Assembly (NCBI GenBank): GCA_012841255.1
Contig: DUUZ01000259.1
Location: forward strand, 1 to 7,558
Direction: 5' to 3'
Length of the DNA: 7,558 nucleotides
DNA from: Clostridiaceae bacterium
GTDB lineage: Bacteria > Bacillota > Clostridia > Saccharofermentanales > DTU023
The position numbers and the translations under genes are program-made. Positions 6,336 through 7,558 of this stretch are shown one piece after another (positions within the stretch are counted from its first letter, which is position 1; each line of letters begins with the position of its first letter). Below the pieces are notes generated by a model that searched no databases, was not told the DNA's origin, and worked only from the letters and a program-made list of their open reading frames with translations.

Positions 6336-7236
6336 AGGAAACTCCTTCGAAAAGATCTTCCAGAAGCCGGGCCAGCGGCTTGATCTCCTGGATCTGGGCC
6401 GCATTGAGCCCCATCATGAAGGCTCCCCTGTTCCGGTCGCCGTCCACGACGGCATGGCGGAGCGAGCCGGACAGCATGGCCTCCAGTTCTTCTTTTCCGG
6501 CGCCCTCACGCTCTTTGACCAGGTAGTCCCGGTAGAGTTTGTTTTTCAGGACCCGGCAGGGAACGCCTCCCGACCGGCCCATGACGGAGACCTGGGTGTC
6601 GGTCGCCTTCAGCAGCAGCTCTTTGTAAGCCGGGTGGATGGGACATTCTTCTGCAGCCAGGAAGAGGGTGCCCAGCTGCAGGCCCTGGGCACCCAGGGCC
6701 AGGGCGGCCCGCACCTGCCGGGGACCGGCAATGCCGCCGGCGGCGATCATGGGGATGGAAAGCCGATCCGCAATCAGGGGCCAGAGGACCATGGAGGTCA
6801 GTTCCCCGACATGCCCCCCCGCCTCCTGGCCTTCAGCGATGACGGCATCCGCACCCTGGCGGACCATGCGTTCTGCCAGGGACAGGGTGGAAACCACCGG
6901 GATGACGGTGGAACCCGCTTCCTTCCACATGGCAATGTAACGGCCGGGACTCCCCGCCCCTGTCGTGATCAGGGGAACCTGCTCCTCGGCCAGAATATGG
7001 GCAATCTTCTCGGCTTCGGGGTTCATGAGCATGAGATTGACTCCGAAGGGCCGACAGGTCAGCTCCCGGACCCGGCGGATGGACTCCCGGACCATGCCGG
7101 CCGGCATGGAGCCGGATCCGATCTGGCCCAGGGCACCTGCCTCGCTTACGGCGGCTGCGAACTCCGCAGTGGCCACATAGGCCATGCCGCCTTGCAAAAC
7201 CGGATATTTCAAACCAAAGTGTTCATCGAGCCACAT
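6316..7236 (-). CDS. fabK: FMN-dependent enoyl-ACP reductase II (FabK)
   Basis: FabK reduces trans-2-enoyl-ACP to acyl-ACP, the last step of the FASII cycle, using FMN and NAD(P)H. It is unrelated to the FabI type and insensitive to triclosan. The 306 residues fold as a TIM barrel of the nitronate monooxygenase/FabK group. Seen directly are LKYPVLQGGMA (9-19), PFGVNLML (63-70), TTGAGSPG (91-98), the active-site segment EGQEAGGHVG with the likely catalytic H142, and the phosphate-binding AAGGIA (165-170) and GLQLGT (185-190). Nitronate monooxygenases share the fold, but the EAGGH segment, the C-terminal helical part and the place in the operon favour FabK. After GLQLGT there is Leu191 where I expect Arg (GTRF), a small departure. 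The ATG at 7236 overlaps the fabH end by 14 nt; AAAGGA lies about 11 bases upstream. Confidence 0.94.
   Translation of the reverse strand: MWLDEHFGLKYPVLQGGMAYVATAEFAAAVSEAGALGQIGSGSMPAGMVRESIRRVRELTCRPFGVNLMLMNPEAEKIAHILAEEQVPLITTGAGSPGRYIAMWKEAGSTVIPVVSTLSLAERMVRQGADAVIAEGQEAGGHVGELTSMVLWPLIADRLSIPMIAAGGIAGPRQVRAALALGAQGLQLGTLFLAAEECPIHPAYKELLLKATDTQVSVMGRSGGVPCRVLKNKLYRDYLVKEREGAGKEELEAMLSGSLRHAVVDGDRNRGAFMMGLNAAQIQEIKPLARLLEDLFEGVSYEDERE
6342..6348 (-). promoter_or_regulatory. Ribosome binding site that fixes the fabD start
   Basis: GAAGGAG on the minus strand lies six bases before the ATG at 6335 and inside the 3' end of fabK. It decides between that ATG and an in-frame ATG 69 nt further upstream. 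The longer version would add a basic stretch (MRPRSRRSSRWPG) that is simply fabK read in another frame. Confidence 0.85.
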
Positions 7237-7558
7237 GGTATTCGTGTCCTTTCAAAAGCAGGGCGCCGCAGGACATGCCTCCGCCGAAGCCGGCCAGGCA
7301 AAGGGTCTGCCGCCCCGAGAGCCGGCCCTCCCGGGCAAGCTCGGCCATGAGAATCCCCGTACTGGCGGACGAGGTGTTGCCGTAGCGGCTGATGTTGCTG
7401 GGGAAGCGTTCAGCCGGCAGGTTGAGGTTCCGGGCGATGGCATCCATGATCCGCTGGTTGGCCTGGTGGAGGAGGAAGAGGTCGACCTCTTCCGGTGCAA
7501 TCGCTGCCTTATCCAGGACTTCCCGGATGACTTCGGACATCTCGCTGACGGCAAAGCG
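7223..7558 (-). CDS. fabH: 3-oxoacyl-ACP synthase III (FabH), C-terminal 111 residues (runs off the right edge)
   Basis: FabH starts fatty acid synthesis by joining a short acyl-CoA (acetyl-CoA or a branched primer) to malonyl-ACP. Only the C-terminal third is present; the gene continues past 7558, and the ATG at 7540 is internal, since the frame stays open and reads RFAVSE before it. Two of the three catalytic residues are visible: the histidine in LLHQANQR (codon 7468-7466) and the asparagine in YGNTSSAS (codon 7378-7376). The active-site cysteine lies outside the window. The end, LAGFGGGMSCGALLL, is the usual FabH glycine-rich finish. The stop codon lies 14 nt inside fabK, which suggests translational coupling. 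Primer preference (straight or branched) cannot be read from this part. Confidence 0.95.
   Translation of the reverse strand, partial: RFAVSEMSEVIREVLDKAAIAPEEVDLFLLHQANQRIMDAIARNLNLPAERFPSNISRYGNTSSASTGILMAELAREGRLSGRQTLCLAGFGGGMSCGALLLKGHEYHVAR

Larger units (their letters stand above)
2374..7558 (-). other. FASII operon fabH-fabK-fabD-fabG-fabF-fabZ-marR
   Basis: Seven genes lie on one strand with joints of -14, -20, +15, +15, +13 and +43 nt, and each start has its own RBS. I see no terminator between them and no room for a promoter, except perhaps inside the end of fabZ. The main promoter must lie upstream of fabH, outside the window. The set covers initiation, malonyl transfer, elongation and all three steps of the reducing cycle. 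Missing from the visible part are acpP (often near fabH, fabK or fabF in related clusters) and accBCDA (often after fabF or fabZ). They may lie right of the window or elsewhere on the chromosome. The unit ends at the shared terminator at 2319-2343. Confidence 0.88.

Noticed and set aside
6336..6404. Upstream in-frame start for fabD adding 23 residues
   Set aside because: The extension is fabK sequence in another frame, has no RBS of its own and lacks FabD likeness, while the ATG at 6335 has a perfect GAAGGAG.
6256..7350. Open frame of 364 codons on the plus strand, opposite fabK and parts of fabD and fabH
   Set aside because: It is antisense to three well-identified genes, has low-complexity Gly/Gln/His/Pro-rich sequence and no RBS, and fits the chance open frames opposite GC-rich coding sequence.
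7538..7540. ATG as the start of a short 105-residue FabH-like protein
   Set aside because: The frame is open through the right edge, and the residues before the ATG fit FabH, so this is an internal methionine of a truncated gene.

Overview
The window reads as a piece of chromosome from an anaerobic, Clostridia-like member of the Bacillota (Firmicutes), GC-rich by eye. The evidence is a FASII gene order with the FMN enoyl-ACP reductase FabK, a MarR-type regulator in the same cluster, AGGAGG-like ribosome binding sites, a PepV-type M20 dipeptidase, and promoters with extended -10 elements. The genus cannot be set from this stretch.

Layout. At the left edge, on the minus strand, lies the first 81 codons of rpsB (ribosomal protein S2). 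Its promoter is easy to see, and its leader of about 78 nt can form stems that could hide the Shine-Dalgarno sequence. Back to back with it, on the plus strand, is a 611-residue PepV-like dipeptidase carrying an unusual N-terminal domain of about 170 residues with a cysteine/histidine cluster. It ends at a perfect 24-nt palindromic terminator that also closes the convergent minus-strand cluster.

From about 2374 to the right edge, everything lies on the minus strand. It forms one tight operon, transcribed from right to left: fabH (3' part only), fabK, fabD, fabG, fabF, fabZ and a MarR-family regulator. Neighbouring genes overlap by 14-20 nt or are 13-15 nt apart, except for a 43-nt gap before the regulator. 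Together they make most of the type II fatty acid synthesis machine: initiation (FabH), malonyl loading (FabD), condensation (FabF) and the reduction-dehydration-reduction steps (FabG, FabZ, FabK). acpP and the acetyl-CoA carboxylase genes are absent from the part seen. The MarR protein is probably the FabT-like regulator of the pathway.

I see no wholly new system. The points most worth a second look are the cysteine-cluster PepV fusion with a shortened lid domain, a probable compensated frameshift patch near the start of fabD, the possible pseudoknotted rpsB leader, and the candidate promoter/operator for the regulator at the end of fabZ. There are no tRNA or rRNA genes, CRISPR arrays, insertion sequences or long repeats that I can see. 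The only gene-free stretch of note (245-460, 216 nt) is filled by two divergent promoters and their leaders.
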